From Tigriopus japonicus (taxonomy: Eukaryota > Arthropoda > Copepoda > Harpacticoida > Harpacticidae), in assembly GCA_010645155.1 (NCBI GenBank), contig CM021319.1:9028585-9092584 (forward strand): a stretch of DNA of 64,000 nt, read 5' to 3'. The number at the start of each line of letters is the position of its first letter. Position 1 is the stretch's first letter. Positions 62,481 through 64,000 of this stretch are shown here, piece by piece. Under the pieces are notes generated by a model. The model was not told where the DNA came from. It did no database searches and saw nothing but the letters and a program-made list of their open reading frames with translations. A program made the position numbers and the translations under genes.

Positions 62481-62733
62481 ATGTACCTCAAAAAAATTGG
62501 AGAAGTTCGTGTTCTCGATGTCTTAAAATGGAGCTCTGACGAAATCGACAAAATAACTCATTAAAAAAGGGACCATCTAAGAATGAAGACAAAAAAGCAA
62601 CTGAAGACGAGAAACGAGCATTTGATATTGAATTTAAAAAAAGACGAGAAATAGATGCACAACCTTGGTTCAAAAAGACGCCAAGAGACAATCTGAGAGG
62701 CAAATTGCAGATGGAAAGGTTCAGACTGCAATG
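62481..62733 (+). pseudogene. possible frameshifted coding remnant, unrecognised
   Basis: A plus-strand frame starting MYLKKIGEVRVLDVLKWSSD ends at a stop near 62562. A second frame, shifted by one base, then reads on for about 55 codons with strongly charged, protein-like content (EKRAFDIEFKKRREIDAQPW). A run of six A at the junction could explain the shift. No family is recognised. It lies next to retrotransposon sequence, so it may be transposon debris. The antisense 161-codon frame across it looks like a shadow. Confidence 0.25.
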
Positions 62734-63036
62734 ATAAGTCGCATGATTGTGGAAGAGTGGAAGTAAAGAATGCGAGAGAAGTAATTGTAACGAGATGTAT
62801 ATTCAAAGAAGGTGGAACAGAAAGTGAAATAAAAAGTGACATTATGGAACCAGCTGAACTTGCTCGGTTCAATCCATCGTAGCAACGATAACAGAAAGGC
62901 AATATCATCCCAACTCCCCTTTTAAGTTTTATACAATAAAACACGAAATAACAAATATCAGAGAAGTTGATTTTAGGTTGCTTGGAATCAATCAGCATGG
63001 TTCCGTTTGCGTAAGCTGCGTCGTGGACCACGTGAT

Positions 63037-63516
63037 TCATCGGCATTCAAAATCGCAAACTGGAAATAAATCGGAGGCATATCTTAAGAAACGAAGATTA
63101 CGCTCCATGACTTTACCAGAGCGAAATCGAAGGACATAACGTCGTGGAGAACGATTGTCCACAATAATGGCATGCTTATCCCATCGATGAGAGACTGGGT
63201 CCTGGACCAACACTTGTGCTCCCACTGGGATCCTCTTGCGAATTCGCGTAGTCCGATCAAAACAGGCCTTGCGAGTTCGGTCGTGGCGTAAACGCCTGGA
63301 ATCAGCTAACTCTGACATTGTCTGAAATTCGGGGAGAAAGGCCCGCCAATGAATCGGTAATCTAGAGCAGAGACGTTTACCAAATACTCTCTGGGCCGGC
63401 GAGATGCCATCCGATTGAGGCGTGTTGCAGAGCTCCAAAAGACCAGCAGCGAAATCTTCGGACTCCCACTCCCCTCCGCACTGATCGAGAAGACGTTTGA
63501 GGCTCGTGACAATGAT
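63037..63516 (-). pseudogene. Ty3/Gypsy retrotransposon integrase, C-terminal part (interrupted)
   Basis: The open frame encodes the end of a retrotransposon integrase. The last part of the catalytic core has SLKRLLDQCGG, LLELCNTPQSDGISPAQRVF and GKRLCSRLP, typical of the region after the DDE core in Ty3/Gypsy integrases. The C-terminal domain has IPVGAQVLVQDPVSHRWDKH and RRYVLRFRSGKVMERNLRFL. The match stops abruptly at about 63516 within the segment that normally reads NG-AE-x-V-SLKRLL, exactly where an LTR of opposite orientation begins. The frame formally continues to 63585 through LTR sequence but is no longer integrase-like. The rest of the element must lie beyond the window or be lost. 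Confidence 0.85.
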
Positions 63517-63679
63517 TGTGGTGTGGCGACACTGCCCACAGAACCGGTTATACCGGTTATATGATCCCGTGTAGTATGCTCTCACCTGTCCTTCCTATAT
63601 ATACTTATTTCCGCCATAATAAACTCAGTCTATTTCCATCTCTCGACTCATTCAGTTGGTTGGACATACGTCCACCACA
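63517..63679 (+). mobile_element. 5' LTR of a second LTR retrotransposon
   Basis: A 163 bp LTR bounded by perfect 7 bp inverted ends, TGTGGTG at the start and CACCACA at the end. Internally it has a TATATATA box at 63596-63603 and AATAAA at 63618-63623. One base later comes a primer-binding-site-like TGGTGACCCCG. These are the standard parts in the standard order for a 5' LTR in plus orientation. The second LTR is not in the window. The direct repeat ACCGGTTAT ACCGGTTAT lies in U3. Confidence 0.75.
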
Positions 63680-63680
63680 T

Positions 63681-63698
63681 TGGTGACCCCGTGGCTGG
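63681..63698 (+). other. primer-binding site of the LTR retrotransposon
   Basis: TGGTGACCCCGTGGCTGG starts one base after the LTR end. The initial TGG is complementary to the CCA end of a tRNA, as expected for minus-strand priming. I cannot say which tRNA. Confidence 0.6.
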
Positions 63699-63836
63699 CA
63701 CTCGGTTAGTGCCCAGCAGAACACGTTGGGATCCGGGCCTACGCCCTTCATCCTTTTCAATCCCCATGGACTTGTGCCCGCTTTGGCCAATCCATGGATG
63801 AATGCCCGGTCTTGGCACGACACGCCTGGTTTTGGC

Positions 63837-64000
63837 ATGACACAATTCGTCAAACCACGGCCTAATTCGTCAGATCGCGTTGCATCTTCGGCCCTCGCCG
63901 CCACCTCATCGGCCCTCCTCGCCGCATCTTCGGCCCTAGTCGCCGCCTCATCGGCCCTCGCCGCTGCCTCATCGGCCCTCGCCGCTGCCTCATCGGCCCT
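63837..64000 (+). CDS. start of a Gag-like frame with heptapeptide repeats (cut by window end)
   Basis: An ATG about 160 bp after the LTR opens a frame starting MTQFVKPRPNSSDRV that stays open to the window edge. From about 63882 it runs into 21 bp tandem units encoding a seven-residue Ala/Ser/Leu repeat (ASSALAA type). The position, just behind the primer-binding site of a plus-strand LTR, is that of gag. An upstream ATG at 63796 opens only a 24-codon frame. No Gag fold, zinc knuckle or protease can be seen yet, so the gag call rests on position only. Whether the repeats are really translated is open. Confidence 0.4.
   Translation, partial: MTQFVKPRPNSSDRVASSALAATSSALLAASSALVAASSALAAASSALAAASSA
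63882..64000 (+). repeat. 21 bp GC-rich tandem repeat, continuing past the window
   Basis: At least five units related to CTCGCCGCTGCCTCATCGGC, the last two identical. Length in multiples of three keeps the Gag-like frame open. GC content is far above the surrounding DNA. Confidence 0.85.

Noticed and set aside
62561..63046. 161-codon minus-strand frame
   Set aside because: Phe/Ser-rich translation typical of the antisense of Lys/Glu-rich DNA; no family recognised.
63605..63904. 99-codon minus-strand frame across the LTR and leader
   Set aside because: Antisense to LTR, primer-binding site and the Gag-like start; the plus-strand signals explain this DNA.
1..64000. Prokaryotic-style operons, CRISPR arrays, rRNA genes
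   Set aside because: None seen. Introns, poly(A) signals and gene families show a eukaryotic nuclear genome.

Overview
This is a eukaryotic nuclear window, most likely from an arthropod and probably a copepod crustacean of the Tigriopus type. That placement is inference. It rests on an animal chitin synthase, a Roundabout exon, a Deltex with two WWE domains, two mitochondrial-clan P450s and mostly 58-76 bp GT-AG introns. I could run no database search. All gene models were read by eye from frames, splice sites and family motifs.

Layout. 1-6.4 kb (minus strand): a chitin synthase gene in two exons, then an isolated exon for the first Ig domain of a Robo axon-guidance receptor. 6.4-39.0 kb: about 33 kb with no recognisable gene. 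It is probably a very long Robo intron and/or intergenic DNA, and it holds a long imperfect hairpin and several unrecognised reading frames. 39.1-50.6 kb is a compact housekeeping cluster: a tRNA-derived SINE, a THAP zinc-finger gene (-), TOM70 (+), deltex (-) and COA8 (-). THAP and TOM70 are divergent, TOM70 and deltex convergent, and the COA8 stop lies 40 bp before the deltex ATG. 50.6-62.5 kb is repeat-rich and contains two tandem mitochondrial P450 paralogues with identical intron positions. The first is bracketed by copies of a ~640 bp repeat in opposite orientation, and other fold-back and MITE-like elements lie around them. 62.5-64.0 kb holds mobile-element debris: a Ty3/Gypsy integrase end (-), apparently split by a second LTR retrotransposon (+) whose 163 bp LTR, primer-binding site and start of a repeat-rich Gag-like frame reach the window edge.

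Functional threads. TOM70 (outer-membrane import receptor), COA8 (complex IV assembly) and the two P450s are all mitochondrial. Chitin synthase makes cuticle chitin, Robo and Deltex act in Slit and Notch signalling, and the THAP protein is a presumed DNA-binding factor. Nothing suggests these genes form one pathway. No CRISPR, rRNA or intact tRNA gene was seen. The oddest features are the gene arrangements (chitin synthase apparently inside a Robo intron, COA8-deltex tandem) and the repeats around the P450s.
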